A stretch of 64,000 bases of DNA. Source: JACPHD01 sp964526325 (GTDB taxonomy: Bacteria; Patescibacteriota; Patescibacteriia; Patescibacteriales; GWC2-42-12). Position numbers and translations under genes: made by a program. This document shows, in pieces, positions 1 to 9,295 of this stretch. The number at the start of each line of letters is the position of its first letter. Position 1 is the stretch's first letter. The notes beneath the pieces are model-generated. The model saw nothing but the letters and a program-made list of their open reading frames with translations. It was not told where the DNA came from and did no database searches. Location: NCBI GenBank assembly GCA_964526325.1, contig CAZGKM010000002.1:1-64000 (forward strand), in the 5' to 3' direction.

Positions 1-1612
1 GAACATGGCCGTAGGCTAAAGTGGAAGTGGACACGTCGCCGATCTGCCCGAGCTGATCAATCAAACCTGCGCCACCCAAAACATTTAAAGTGTTGCCAGA
101 CCAAAATAATTGATTGCCGGCGGTGATTCGGTTTGAGGGAGTATAATAAAAATCAGACCAGTTAGTACTTGATGCCGCGGTTGGAATTTCATAACCGCCG
201 GCCGTTTGAATCGTGTTAATGTTCCAGGACAGCCCCGTACCTAAAGATATTCTATTCGCCGGCGAATCATAAAAAGCATTCCAGTCGGTTGATGATGCGG
301 TCTTAAGCCCTTCGTAACCGCCAGCCCAATTAAGAGCCAGCGTGCCGGCGACAGTGATCGGATTGCCGGAAATAGCTAAGCCAGTCGGCACAGACATGTC
401 AACCGAAGTAACAGAACCGGTTCCCGTAGCGTCAGAAGTGCAGATTAAACCAGACGTACTTGAATAAGAACATAATTTACCGTCGGTTAGCGTACCTTCT
501 CTAAGAGAAAATTCAGACCCGGCTAATTGTAAAAATGTGCCGGTAGCCGTATAGCTAGCGCTAACCGGAGTTGCCCATACGCCATCTCCTCTTAAAAATT
601 CCGAAGCTGTTCCGGTTGCGGTAGGTAAACTATAAACTCCGTTGATATTAAGCGAGTTTACTTTAGCCGAACCAACAACTTCTAATTTATAGGCTGGCGT
701 AGTAGTGCCAATTCCGACATTGCCGTTAATATCTATATAAAGCGCTGAGTTTGTGCCGATGGCGGTGACTGTGGTGATGTTTGTATTAAATCTGGTATCA
801 AATCTCGCATCAGTCCAATAAAGATTAGATCCTTCGGGTAATTCTGAAGTTGAGCTTATGCTAGCCCCTCCGCCACCGCCTAAAAAGACCGTTGTACCTT
901 TTAAGCCTTTGGCCGCTTCGTCAAAACGCTCTTGAGTCCAATAAAGATTTGTACCCTCAGGAATATCTGAAGTAGTTACGTTGGTGGTGAATGAACCGTT
1001 AGAGGCTTTTAATACTCCGCTTAAACCCTCGATGCTTAAACTACTGGTTGTTGTTGCGATTACAGTTTCATTTGTAGTGCCAAGCGCGAGATCCAAATAT
1101 TTGGGGTCAATTTTGCCACCCGGCCCCAAGAGCATTAAGTCACCTTCATTTTCACCGATAGTTCTCCCTTGGAGATAATACGAATCAATTGAAGTTAAAA
1201 CTGAAGCGAATTTTTTTCTCGGAACCATTTCCGAATCATCGTTAATTCTAATGCCCAGATAATAATCGTTATTTTTAAAATCAAAATTATTTGTGAACTC
1301 ATTAATTGAGCCCAGGTAAGTTGAGATTATGCCGTTGGTAGCGGTTAAATTTTTTATTTCTTCCCAAACGCGGTTATCAATATCCGAATCCGACGGAAAC
1401 GGATCTTTGTCTTTGCGGTCAACGCTGTAAATGGCGAAACGGAAAGTATAGACGCCGTCTTCGATTTGCTTGCCCTGGCTATTTTCAATAAAAGCGGAAA
1501 AGTTAATTTCTTTTTTAGCGGCGATAGTTGAAGATGAAAATAAAAACATCGCCGACAAACCTATGATTGCCAGAAATAATTTTATGATGGTTTTATTTTT
1601 TATTATTTTCAT
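1..1612 (-). CDS. Secreted surface / tail-fibre-like protein, C-terminus cut by window edge
   Basis: The frame is open from the ATG at 1612 to the window edge (537 codons, no stop), so the C-terminus is missing. Residues 1-33 form a signal peptide: a Lys-rich start, a hydrophobic core and a TIAA-like cleavage site. The rest is low-charge, Ser/Thr/Gly-rich beta-type sequence with repeated motifs: EG(T/S)NLYWT-x2-RFD occurs twice, GGYE twice, and a VGIGTTTPAYKLEV-type stretch that is common in phage tail fibres and large bacterial surface proteins. It follows the membrane-tethered HTH gene by 20 bases on the same strand, so the two are probably co-transcribed. Role inferred: exported adhesin or appendage. 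Exact family not recognised. Confidence 0.75.
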   Translation of the reverse strand, partial: MKIIKNKTIIKLFLAIIGLSAMFLFSSSTIAAKKEINFSAFIENSQGKQIEDGVYTFRFAIYSVDRKDKDPFPSDSDIDNRVWEEIKNLTATNGIISTYLGSINEFTNNFDFKNNDYYLGIRINDDSEMVPRKKFASVLTSIDSYYLQGRTIGENEGDLMLLGPGGKIDPKYLDLALGTTNETVIATTTSSLSIEGLSGVLKASNGSFTTNVTTSDIPEGTNLYWTQERFDEAAKGLKGTTVFLGGGGGASISSTSELPEGSNLYWTDARFDTRFNTNITTVTAIGTNSALYIDINGNVGIGTTTPAYKLEVVGSAKVNSLNINGVYSLPTATGTASEFLRGDGVWATPVSASYTATGTFLQLAGSEFSLREGTLTDGKLCSYSSTSGLICTSDATGTGSVTSVDMSVPTGLAISGNPITVAGTLALNWAGGYEGLKTASSTDWNAFYDSPANRISLGTGLSWNINTIQTAGGYEIPTAASSTNWSDFYYTPSNRITAGNQLFWSGNTLNVLGGAGLIDQLGQIGDVSTSTLAYGHV

Positions 1613-1632
1613 TTATACTAATTTTTTTATTG

Positions 1633-2718
1633 TCATTTTAAAGCCCATTGAAATGAATCTTCTAAAGTATTGACGATGAGCTCGAAGATAGATACCGGTT
1701 TAGAGCCGGAGTAAGCGGCGAAACGGCTTGAGACGGCTTCATTGCCGAAGCGATCGTGAACTTTAATTAAAAAATTATAAACAGTGGCTTTATCCAATCC
1801 GCTTAACACGACGCTTTGACTTAAAGAAAAATCATTGCTCTTGATTCTGCGGGCTCGGGATTCGTCTTCGCCGGCGCGGAAATATATAATTTCAAAATTA
1901 GTTAAACGATTCGTTCGCCAAGCGACAAAAAATTTATTTACCTCGCCGTTAAGATCGGTGACGCTTTCGCTTTTCACTTCCGAGATAGCTAAAGGCGTGG
2001 AAAAATCTTCATCGGAAAGAAAAACCATTTCTCCGCCCAAATTGACTTGCTGCGCTGAAAAGTTTTCGCTGACGAAAACAGTCGCCTTATCCGATTCCGC
2101 GGCCGAAGCTATGGCGGTATCGGCTAGAGCCAAAATACGGGGCAACGTCGAAGACGAAGTCGCGGTATCGGTTATGCCTGCTACTTGTCCAAAATTTTTA
2201 ATATTAATATTGCCGCTCATTAATCTGCTTTGCCATAAACCGACGATAAATAAAATAACTACCGCCAAACAAACCGTAGTGGCAGTAGCTATGATTTTTT
2301 TATTTAAAACTTCGGCTAAACTTTTTTCTTTATTCGCCATGCCAGCTAGCGCGGGTAAAAGAATTTCGATAGGCTTATAAACGGGCGCGGGAGAAATTAA
2401 TTTTTCAGCCGGAGCATGGATTTGCGCCTTGGATAATGTATTAGCTATTTCTGATGACGAAGTTTTATCCGGCGCTTGAGGCAAGGTTTCTGACCGATTA
2501 ACTGATTCATGTCTGGGTGATTTTTTTTCTTCTTGAGCATGCTTTGTCAAGTACTCATTAAACCACTTTTTAGTAGTTAAAAAATTACGGCCAACGCGCT
2601 TGGCTTTTAGCTTTTTTCTTTGCACCAAAAGAGATATGTATGCCGGGCTGTACGAGCTTATTTCAGCCAGCCGGCGCAAAGGAATTAATTCATTTTCACT
2701 AAGAGATTTATCTCGCAT
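1633..2718 (-). CDS. Membrane-tethered helix-turn-helix protein with extracytoplasmic FN3-like domain
   Basis: 361 residues. Residues about 10-57 resemble a MerR/excisionase-type HTH (IPLRRLAEIS..SPAYISLLVQR..L.A...G..). A polar linker of about 75 residues follows, then one transmembrane helix near residues 148-165 (TVCLAVVILFIVGLW). The C-terminal part has a fibronectin-III-like pattern (VAWRTNRLTNFEIIYF ... VYNFLIKVHDRFGNE). The topology implies a cytoplasmic DNA-binding head and an exterior sensing or anchoring domain. The next gene downstream encodes a secreted surface protein, so control or assembly of the cell surface is a plausible role (inference). The HTH may instead mediate protein contacts, as in RodZ. 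Confidence 0.65.
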   Translation of the reverse strand: MRDKSLSENELIPLRRLAEISSYSPAYISLLVQRKKLKAKRVGRNFLTTKKWFNEYLTKHAQEEKKSPRHESVNRSETLPQAPDKTSSSEIANTLSKAQIHAPAEKLISPAPVYKPIEILLPALAGMANKEKSLAEVLNKKIIATATTVCLAVVILFIVGLWQSRLMSGNINIKNFGQVAGITDTATSSSTLPRILALADTAIASAAESDKATVFVSENFSAQQVNLGGEMVFLSDEDFSTPLAISEVKSESVTDLNGEVNKFFVAWRTNRLTNFEIIYFRAGEDESRARRIKSNDFSLSQSVVLSGLDKATVYNFLIKVHDRFGNEAVSSRFAAYSGSKPVSIFELIVNTLEDSFQWALK

Positions 2719-3436
2719 GGGGATGAGAGAATTTGAGTTATTTAAATAATTTATTTTACTGAATAAAACTTATATAATTCACTTTTTAATTTCCGCTGAT
2801 TTTAGTTCTAAACCTAATTTCTTATTATCAAGTTATTATCATTTATTATAACATAATTAAACTTTATTTTATACTGCTTATTAAAGTATTTTAAGTTAAT
2901 AAAAAATGGCCGAAAAATATAAATTTTTTTGTCATTAATAACTTCAAATTTATCATCTTTTTAAAAATATTAAACTAACATACATTAATTTTTTGCTTAG
3001 ATTAAGAAAATAATTAACTTGCATTATTTATAAATTTTTTACGCAAAATTGCCTGTTATTTTTGCCCTGCATTCTACTTTACTTTTTCAACCATAAAATC
3101 ATAAAAATTAAAGAATCAAAAAAACAAAATTAATCGTATTTTATTTAAAGTTATCCACAATAAAATTTAATATTTATATTTTTACAAAATCAGCATTTGT
3201 TTTATTGAAATCATTTATAATAATAATTAATTAAAAAACTTAACTTAAAAATTTTAATTTAGGAAATAAATATAATCATAAATTTTTTCTTAAATTATGC
3301 TTTGCGCAAGGCTTCTATATTATCAAATTAATATCAATTTAAACCTCGTTAGGCTTGACATAAACAAAAAAATCATATAGATTTAGTTATTATTAAATTA
3401 CTACCTATTACTCCCCAATTAGACTTCTATAGACAT
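2719..3436. other. Long AT-rich intergenic region
   Basis: About 720 bases without a convincing gene, dominated by A/T runs and stop-rich in all frames. It holds one perfect DnaA-box word (TTATCCACA at 3151-3159). It separates the minus-strand surface genes from the plus-strand small-peptide/ABC region, so promoters for both directions probably lie here, but I could not choose between the many TATAAT-like words. Confidence 0.5.
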
Positions 3437-3580
3437 ATGGAAAAACAACAAAGTTGTGACTTTAAAGTTGAATTATTTAAAGAAAATTTTTTATTTAAAA
3501 CGTTACTTTTCATGATAATGTTATTCACTATTTCTGTTGGTACAACTGCCGCCAGTTATCTACTTTTAACAGCTTTATAA
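3437..3580 (+). CDS. Small single-pass membrane protein (47 aa)
   Basis: ATG at 3437, stop at 3578-3580. The product begins with a polar segment (MEKQQSCDFKVELFKENF) followed by one hydrophobic helix of about 25 residues (FKTLLFMIMLFTISVGTTAA). No clear Shine-Dalgarno precedes the ATG. It is followed within 20 bases by a strong intrinsic terminator, which supports an independent short transcription unit. No family recognised. It could be a spurious reading frame in AT-rich DNA, but the gene-then-terminator arrangement argues for a real small gene. Confidence 0.45.
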   Translation: MEKQQSCDFKVELFKENFLFKTLLFMIMLFTISVGTTAASYLLLTAL

Positions 3581-3598
3581 TTTTCCCCGGTATAAATA

Positions 3599-3630
3599 AA
3601 AAACTCGTTTTTGCTAAACGAGTTTTTTAT
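3599..3630 (+). terminator. Intrinsic terminator after the 47-aa ORF
   Basis: Perfect stem AAAACTCGTTT / AAACGAGTTTT with a five-base loop, followed by a T-rich tract. It separates the small ORF from the ABC transporter genes. Confidence 0.8.
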
Positions 3631-3644
3631 TTAAATGATTTTTA

Positions 3645-3653
3645 TGTTATAAT
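3645..3653 (+). promoter_or_regulatory. Extended -10 promoter immediately before the ABC gene
   Basis: TGTTATAAT is a perfect extended -10 (TGN-TATAAT) with TATAAT at 3648-3653. The ATG of the ABC ATPase is at 3660, seven bases downstream, so initiation at the usual distance would give an essentially leaderless mRNA. No Shine-Dalgarno is visible before this ATG. Confidence 0.6.
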
Positions 3654-3659
3654 ATATTC

Positions 3660-5060
3660 ATGGAAAACAATATTATAACCGATCAAAATACCGAAGGCGA
3701 ATCATTAAAAAAAACTCAGCCCATAATAACAATAAATGATTTAAATGTAATTTATTTTATGGGCAAGGCCAATGAATTTTACGCTTTGAAAAATATTAAC
3801 TTGGAAATTTATCCGGGTGAGTTTATTATTTTTTTCGGGCCATCAGGCTGCGGTAAATCAACTTTACTTTATTCAATCGCCGGACTGGAAACTAACATCC
3901 AGGGCAATATTATAGTTAACGATCAAAATATTGCCGAGATGAAGCATCGTGAAATTGAAGAATATCATCGCAAAAAAATCGGTATGATTTTTCAAGCTTA
4001 CTATTTAATCAGTTCTCTTAGTGTTTTAAATAATGTTATTTTGCCAAGAATATTTGTCGGTGTCGCGCGCAAAGACAGAAAGAAAAAAGCCATAAACCTG
4101 CTTGAGCATTTCGGAGTTAAAGAGCAAGCCAATAAGCTGCCAACGGAATTATCCGGAGGCCAGCAGCAAAGAGTCGCTATTTGCCGCTCTTTAATGAACG
4201 AGCCGGATATTCTTTTGGCCGATGAACCTTTAGGCAACCTTGATTCAAATTCAGCCAATGAAGTAATGATACTGCTTTCTGATTTAAATGAACGTTTAAA
4301 AAAGACGATAATTTTAGTTACTCATAATCCCGACTATTTGCGTTTCGCTCATCGCGTCTTTTATATAAAAGATGGTATGATTATCGATAAAAAAATTAAT
4401 AAAATTATTGACCGCTCGATTAAAAAGCTGACTGAAATTGAAAAAGAAGAACAGCCTGAAATTTCCAAAAGTTTGATGCTTTTACTCAGAGCTTATTCCA
4501 GCCTTTCTTCCGCCCAGGCCGGTAATCTGCTCATTCCCTTTAAAGCCAAGCAGATTGTCCTAGAATCAATGCTTGGTTCGTCGTCCGACGAACTGGATAA
4601 AATATCAAGAAAGGTAGAAAGCCTGATTATACGCGGCGTTGACGACAATGATGAAACGTTTACTTTTTTCGATGCCGATACGGAAAAAGGAGGAATCGGG
4701 CTTGATAAAAGAACTGCGGAAAAATTAACAAGTGGAATAAAAGAAATTATCAGAGAAATTAAATTTTTAGAAGCGGAGGACGAAAAAATCAAGCATCATA
4801 ACCTGGTTAATTCCAACGCCGAAATTATCCATATTAGGCAGTATCTCATGAATGTTTTTAAAATTAATATAACATCCATTGAAGTTTTAAAAAATTTTGA
4901 TAAAGCAATCGGCGACAGATTAAATGACGCTATCGATCAAGCCAGTTTCCAAAAACAGCTTGATGCCCCGGTTGAAAAAGGCGGTGTCGGTTTTGACCGC
5001 AGAAATTCCAAAAAAATATCCAAAAGGCTGGAATTATTAATTTTAGGCAAATTTAGATAA
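3660..5060 (+). CDS. MacB/LolD-type ABC transporter ATPase with duplicated C-terminal extension
   Basis: 466 residues, about twice the usual 220-250 for this family. The ATPase domain (about 21-245) has Walker A GPSGCGKST (60-68), signature LSGGQQQ (164-170), Walker B ILLADEP with catalytic Glu189, and H-loop His222. Residues about 255-466 are an extra region with two related units, each carrying EKGG(I/V)G(L/F)D(K/R)R before a basic amphipathic helix. The FtsX-type permease starts 15 bases downstream, so the pair forms one transporter or mechanotransmission complex. No MacA-type adaptor is seen. Substrate unknown; the extension may be a regulatory or partner-binding module (inference). Confidence 0.88.
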   Translation: MENNIITDQNTEGESLKKTQPIITINDLNVIYFMGKANEFYALKNINLEIYPGEFIIFFGPSGCGKSTLLYSIAGLETNIQGNIIVNDQNIAEMKHREIEEYHRKKIGMIFQAYYLISSLSVLNNVILPRIFVGVARKDRKKKAINLLEHFGVKEQANKLPTELSGGQQQRVAICRSLMNEPDILLADEPLGNLDSNSANEVMILLSDLNERLKKTIILVTHNPDYLRFAHRVFYIKDGMIIDKKINKIIDRSIKKLTEIEKEEQPEISKSLMLLLRAYSSLSSAQAGNLLIPFKAKQIVLESMLGSSSDELDKISRKVESLIIRGVDDNDETFTFFDADTEKGGIGLDKRTAEKLTSGIKEIIREIKFLEAEDEKIKHHNLVNSNAEIIHIRQYLMNVFKINITSIEVLKNFDKAIGDRLNDAIDQASFQKQLDAPVEKGGVGFDRRNSKKISKRLELLILGKFR

Positions 5061-5075
5061 AACTCTTATTATACT

Positions 5076-6278
5076 ATGAAATTTCCTGATCTGATTTTAT
5101 TATCAACCAGAGAATTCACTACTCGCCCAATGCGGACATTTTTAACAATCCTCGGCGTTAGCGTCGGTATCGGAACAGTTTTATTTTTAGTCTCGCTGGG
5201 CTATGGCTTGCAAAATATGGTTTTAAATAAAATAACTACGGCCGACGCACTCCTAAGCATAGATGTCGGTGCCGGCAGTAATTATGATTCCGCTTCTTTG
5301 GATCAGGAAAGTGTTAAAAAAATTTCAGAGATTAAAGAAGTGGCGGAAATTAGCCCCCTAATAAGCTCAACCGCCCAGATGAGCTTAGGCGATTTGACCG
5401 GTGATACTTTAGTAAACGCGGTAGAACCTTCATTTTTCCGGCTTGGAGGCATTCTGGCAGCTAATGGTAAATTATTCAAAGATGACGATAAATACGCTAC
5501 GATTATATCTACGGCCGGAGCCAGACTTTTTAATTTAACGCCCGAAGAAGCAATCGGCAAAGAAATAACTCTTAATCTATTTATTTCCAGCGGTTTTAAA
5601 GATGGGGTTGAAGAAATAAAAACCGTTAAACGAAGCGATAAATATACAATCAGGGGCATAGTGGCGGATGAAAATTCCAGCTATATTTATATTCCGGCAA
5701 CCAGCCTGGCTGATTTAAATATCGATAACTATTCCCAGATTAAAGTAAAAGTCAGCCAAGAATCATATTTACCGCAAGTCAGGGAAGAAATAATCAATAT
5801 GGGATTTTTGGTCTCATCTTTGTCTGACACGATTGAGCAGGCAAAAAATATTTTCCGCGTCATCCAAATAGTTTTAGCTTTATTCGGCTTGGTAGCCTTA
5901 ATTGTTTCCGCTATTGGCATGTTTAACACTATGACCGTGACATTACTGGAAAGAATAAATGAAATAGGTATTTTACGCTCAATCGGCGCTTCGGCGAACG
6001 ACATCCTGTATTTATTTTTAATAGAATCAGTTCTTATGGGATTCTTGGGGGGCTTAGGCGGAATTATTATCGGCTATGCCAGCGGAGAAATCGCCAATTT
6101 CAGCATTAATATTTTAGCTAAAACATTTGGCGGCCAACCGCTAAGCTTATTTTACAGCCCGCCATGGTTTATTGGCTTTATTATTATTTTTTCTACCATA
6201 ATCGGCCTATTGACCGGAATTTATCCGTCTCGCCGCGCTTCAAACTTAAATCCTCTGGAAGCGCTTCGCTATAAATAA
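5076..6278 (+). CDS. MacB/FtsX-family ABC permease
   Basis: 400 residues with the standard MacB layout: an N-terminal membrane helix (about 20-40, following TRPMRTFLTILGVSVGIG), an exterior MacB periplasmic-core-like domain (about 45-250), and three C-terminal membrane helices carrying the FtsX core (ALFGLVALIVSAIGMFNTM, then ERINEIGILRSIGAS). It ends with the typical YPSRRASNLNPLEALRYK-type tail. Located 15 bases after its ATPase. Such pairs export lipoproteins, peptides or toxins, or transmit ATP-driven motion to envelope enzymes; which applies here cannot be told. Terminated by the hairpin at 6340-6365. Confidence 0.88.
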   Translation: MKFPDLILLSTREFTTRPMRTFLTILGVSVGIGTVLFLVSLGYGLQNMVLNKITTADALLSIDVGAGSNYDSASLDQESVKKISEIKEVAEISPLISSTAQMSLGDLTGDTLVNAVEPSFFRLGGILAANGKLFKDDDKYATIISTAGARLFNLTPEEAIGKEITLNLFISSGFKDGVEEIKTVKRSDKYTIRGIVADENSSYIYIPATSLADLNIDNYSQIKVKVSQESYLPQVREEIINMGFLVSSLSDTIEQAKNIFRVIQIVLALFGLVALIVSAIGMFNTMTVTLLERINEIGILRSIGASANDILYLFLIESVLMGFLGGLGGIIIGYASGEIANFSINILAKTFGGQPLSLFYSPPWFIGFIIIFSTIIGLLTGIYPSRRASNLNPLEALRYK

Positions 6279-6339
6279 AAAATCAACAAAAATATTACGC
6301 CGCCATTTTATTCCCGCCAAAACATTTTTACACAAAATA

Positions 6340-6365
6340 AATACGGGCTTTGCCCGTATTTTTTC
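6340..6365 (+). terminator. Intrinsic terminator of the ABC operon
   Basis: Stem AATACGGGC / GCCCGTATT with a three-base loop followed by a T tract. Confidence 0.85.
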
Positions 6366-6389
6366 TTAAGGTAAAACAAATAAAAATAC

Positions 6390-7448
6390 TTAACTCTCTT
6401 CCGCTGCCTCCCCTCTCTCTTCTTTGCTTTCAAAAATATCTTTAATAAAAACCGACAAGGCCGTAGTCACGGGTATGGAAAGCACGGCGCCAATCAAACC
6501 AGCTAATTTAAATCCTGCTAAAATGGCTAAAATACTAACAATCGGATTTAAGCCAACTGCTTTTTGCATAATTTTCGGCTGGAGAAAATTACCTTCAATA
6601 AAATGAACTATATAAAATAGCACTATGGCCAAAACCGCAAGCAGCGGCGACTGGGTATAAGCGATAAATATAGCCGGCAATGACCCTAAAATCGCTCCTA
6701 TGTAAGGTATGAAAGAAAAAAATCCTACTAAAAGCGCTAAAACCAAAGCATAATTAATTCCCAATATTTCAAGACCGATATAAGACATAATAGCCAATGA
6801 TAAAGATACGATTAACTGGCCTCTTAACCAATGCCCCATTTTTAACTGTATCCGATTGATTAAATGCATAATATAGGTTTGATTTTTTTCCGGCGCCAGC
6901 GACCAAACTAATTTTTTCATAGCGCTTTCCTCGACAACCATGTAAAAAGTCAAAACTAAAATTAAAACAAAAGAGAAAATTCCGCCAAAAATATTAAATA
7001 ATGTGAAAAAAACTCCTGAAGCGGTGTTTTGCAAATAACCGGTAATAACGCCAAAAGAATTTTTAGTGTTATCTATTAAGCCATATTTCAACGAATAATC
7101 CTTCAACAGGCTAAACTTTAAAGAAAGAGATTCAAGATAGCTGGGAAAATTATTTGAGATGCTGTTAATTTCATTAATTATCGGCGGAATTATTAAATAT
7201 AAAGTTGTGCCTAAAACGGCAAAAAACACAAAATATAATAACAAGACGCTGGCTGAACGAGGAATTTTCTTCTTCTTTAATTGATCAACCCAGGGGTCTA
7301 GGGCGCTGGAGAACACCAAGGAAACAAAAAAAATAATCAAAATATCGCTAATCAAATATAAAAAATAAAACAAAACAAAAATGGCAATAGTTTTAATTAT
7401 TGTTCCGCTGGTAATATTTATGCTGATTGGCCGCTTATTAAATTCCAT
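6390..7448 (-). CDS. AI-2E/PerM-family membrane transporter
   Basis: 352 residues with about eight predicted membrane helices in the AI-2E transporter pattern: paired helices near the N-terminus (IAIFVLFYFLYLISDILIIF), a soluble stretch around 90-145, then a C-terminal helical bundle with the typical segments YIGAILGSLPAIFIA, HFIEGNFLQPKIM and VGLNPIVSILAILAG. The acidic tail EERGEAAEES is cytoplasmic. Family members include autoinducer-2 exporters, Na+/H+ antiporters and PerM; substrate cannot be assigned. It stands alone on the minus strand, separated from groEL by a terminator. Confidence 0.88.
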   Translation of the reverse strand: MEFNKRPISINITSGTIIKTIAIFVLFYFLYLISDILIIFFVSLVFSSALDPWVDQLKKKKIPRSASVLLLYFVFFAVLGTTLYLIIPPIINEINSISNNFPSYLESLSLKFSLLKDYSLKYGLIDNTKNSFGVITGYLQNTASGVFFTLFNIFGGIFSFVLILVLTFYMVVEESAMKKLVWSLAPEKNQTYIMHLINRIQLKMGHWLRGQLIVSLSLAIMSYIGLEILGINYALVLALLVGFFSFIPYIGAILGSLPAIFIAYTQSPLLAVLAIVLFYIVHFIEGNFLQPKIMQKAVGLNPIVSILAILAGFKLAGLIGAVLSIPVTTALSVFIKDIFESKEERGEAAEES

Positions 7449-7540
7449 AAGTTTTAGTTAAAATTTCATACATCTATTATAAATCATCAATGAAATTAGA
7501 GCAAACTAAAAACGCAAAAAGCCGTAGAACATCCTGCGCG

Positions 7541-7579
7541 TAAAAAGACGCCGGACATCCTATCGTGATGTCCGGCGTC
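7541..7579 (-). terminator. Intrinsic terminator of the groES-groEL operon
   Basis: A perfect 13-bp stem GACGCCGGACATC / GATGTCCGGCGTC (7547-7559 with 7567-7579). On the minus strand it is followed by five T residues. It lies about 50 bases beyond the groEL stop codon. Confidence 0.85.
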
Positions 7580-7627
7580 TAGAAATATCATAATATTTTA
7601 TTTATAGTCCGAAGCCTTGGCTGGTGA

Positions 7628-9295
7628 CTACATCCCCATCATCGACGGATCCATTCCGCCCATACCGCCCGGTATACCTCCACCGGCCCCGCCATGGCTG
7701 CATTCTTTACTTTCCGGTTTGTCGGCAATAACCGCTTCGGTAGTTAAAAACATAACGGCCGCGCTAGACGCATGCTCTAAAGCCGAACGCACGACTTTAG
7801 TCGGGTCAACGATTCCGGCCGCAAACATGTCTTCAAATTTATCTGTCATAGCATTATAACCTAAATTTTTATTGTCGGCTTTATATTCTTTCATAATATT
7901 GTACAAAATCAAGGAACCGTCTTTTCCGGCGTTTGCCGCTATTTGTTTAATCGGTTCTAAAATCGCCGTATCAACCAATCTGGCTCCCGGCGTATCTTCT
8001 TTCTTGTCGGTTAATTCGTTAAAAGCGTTGCCGGCCTGCGCTAAAGCCAAGCCGCCTCCGGCTACAACTCCTTCGGCCACGGCCGCGCGAGTGGCGTTTA
8101 AAGCGTCTTCAATGCGATCTTTCTTTTCTTTCATTTCGGTTTCCGTAGCCGCGCCAACTTTTATAACAGCCACGCCGCCTGATAATTTAGCTAACCGTTC
8201 CTGTAATTTTTCTTTATCATAATCCGAATCGGTCATTTCCAATTCTTTTCTTATTTGCGCTATGCGATTCTTAATCGCCTGCGCTTCGCCCTTGCCTTCA
8301 ACGATAATCGTGTCTTCTTTTGAGGCCACAACTTTTCGCGCGCTGCCCAAATCGGCTATTTCGGCTTTTTCCAGTTTTAAACCGACTTCTTCGGTAATAA
8401 ATTTTCCGCCGGTTAAAATGGCAATATCTTCAAGCATATCTTTACGGCGGTCGCCGAAACCCGGCGCTTTAACGCCTAAAACATTAAAAGTGCCACGCAA
8501 TTTATTAACCACAAATGTGGCTAAAGCCTCGCCCTCTATTTCGTCGGCGATAATCACTAAATCTTTTTTGCCCGACTGCGCCATTTTTTCGAGTAGGGGC
8601 AAAATTTCCTGAATTGAAGCGATTTTTTTATCGGTAATTAAAATATACGAATCGTTAAATTCAGCTTTCATTGCTTCCGTATCGGTAATCATATAAGGAG
8701 AAACATATCCTTTATCAAGCTGCATTCCTTCAACCACCTCTTTAACTACGCCGAAAGATTGGCCTTCCTCAACCGTAATTACGCCGTCTTTGCCCACCGC
8801 TTCCATGGCTTCGGCGATAATATTGCCGATTCCAGAATCATTGGCTGAAATTGAAGCTACTTGAGCAATTTCTTCTTTAGTCTTAATGGTTTTACTCATC
8901 TTCTTTAAATTGGCCACAATCTCGGCCACTTTATCTTCAATGCCTTTTCTTAATTCAATCGGGCTGATGCCGCCTGACACCATCTTTAAACCTTCGGTTA
9001 TCATGGCTTGGGCCAGAATAGTTGCCGTGGTAGTGCCGTCTCCGGCCGCATCATTGGTTTTTGAAGCCACTTCTTTTACCAATTCGGCGCCGATATTTTC
9101 AAACTTATCTTCCAGTTCGATTTCTTTAGCTACGGTCACGCCGTCTTTAGTAATGGTTGGTCCGCCATAGCTTTTTTCTATTACCACGTTTCTGCCCTTT
9201 GGTCCGAGCGTTACTTTTACCGCGTTGGCCAGCTGGTCAACGCCTCTTTTTAAGGCTCCTCTGGCCTTTTCATCGTAAATAATTTGTTTTGCCAT
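7628..9295 (-). CDS. groEL: Chaperonin GroEL (60 kDa, Hsp60)
   Basis: 555 residues, collinear with bacterial GroEL: the N-terminal VTLGPKGRNVV and GPTITKDGVTVA segments, the ATP-binding DGTTTATILAQAM motif, the apical domain in the middle, and a C-terminal Gly-Met tail (GGMGGMDPSMMGM). It forms the double-ring ATP-driven folding chamber with GroES. It lies about 205 bases downstream of groES and is followed by a strong terminator; the CIRCE operator upstream of groES indicates heat-shock repression by HrcA, whose gene is not in this window. Start ATG precedes AKQIIYDE as in the family. Confidence 0.98.
   Translation of the reverse strand: MAKQIIYDEKARGALKRGVDQLANAVKVTLGPKGRNVVIEKSYGGPTITKDGVTVAKEIELEDKFENIGAELVKEVASKTNDAAGDGTTTATILAQAMITEGLKMVSGGISPIELRKGIEDKVAEIVANLKKMSKTIKTKEEIAQVASISANDSGIGNIIAEAMEAVGKDGVITVEEGQSFGVVKEVVEGMQLDKGYVSPYMITDTEAMKAEFNDSYILITDKKIASIQEILPLLEKMAQSGKKDLVIIADEIEGEALATFVVNKLRGTFNVLGVKAPGFGDRRKDMLEDIAILTGGKFITEEVGLKLEKAEIADLGSARKVVASKEDTIIVEGKGEAQAIKNRIAQIRKELEMTDSDYDKEKLQERLAKLSGGVAVIKVGAATETEMKEKKDRIEDALNATRAAVAEGVVAGGGLALAQAGNAFNELTDKKEDTPGARLVDTAILEPIKQIAANAGKDGSLILYNIMKEYKADNKNLGYNAMTDKFEDMFAAGIVDPTKVVRSALEHASSAAVMFLTTEAVIADKPESKECSHGGAGGGIPGGMGGMDPSMMGM

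Noticed and set aside
3151..3159. Perfect DnaA box in a long AT-rich region as a replication origin
   Set aside because: Only one clear box was found in the region (another lone one is at 18410-18418), and dnaA, dnaN or rpmH are not nearby.
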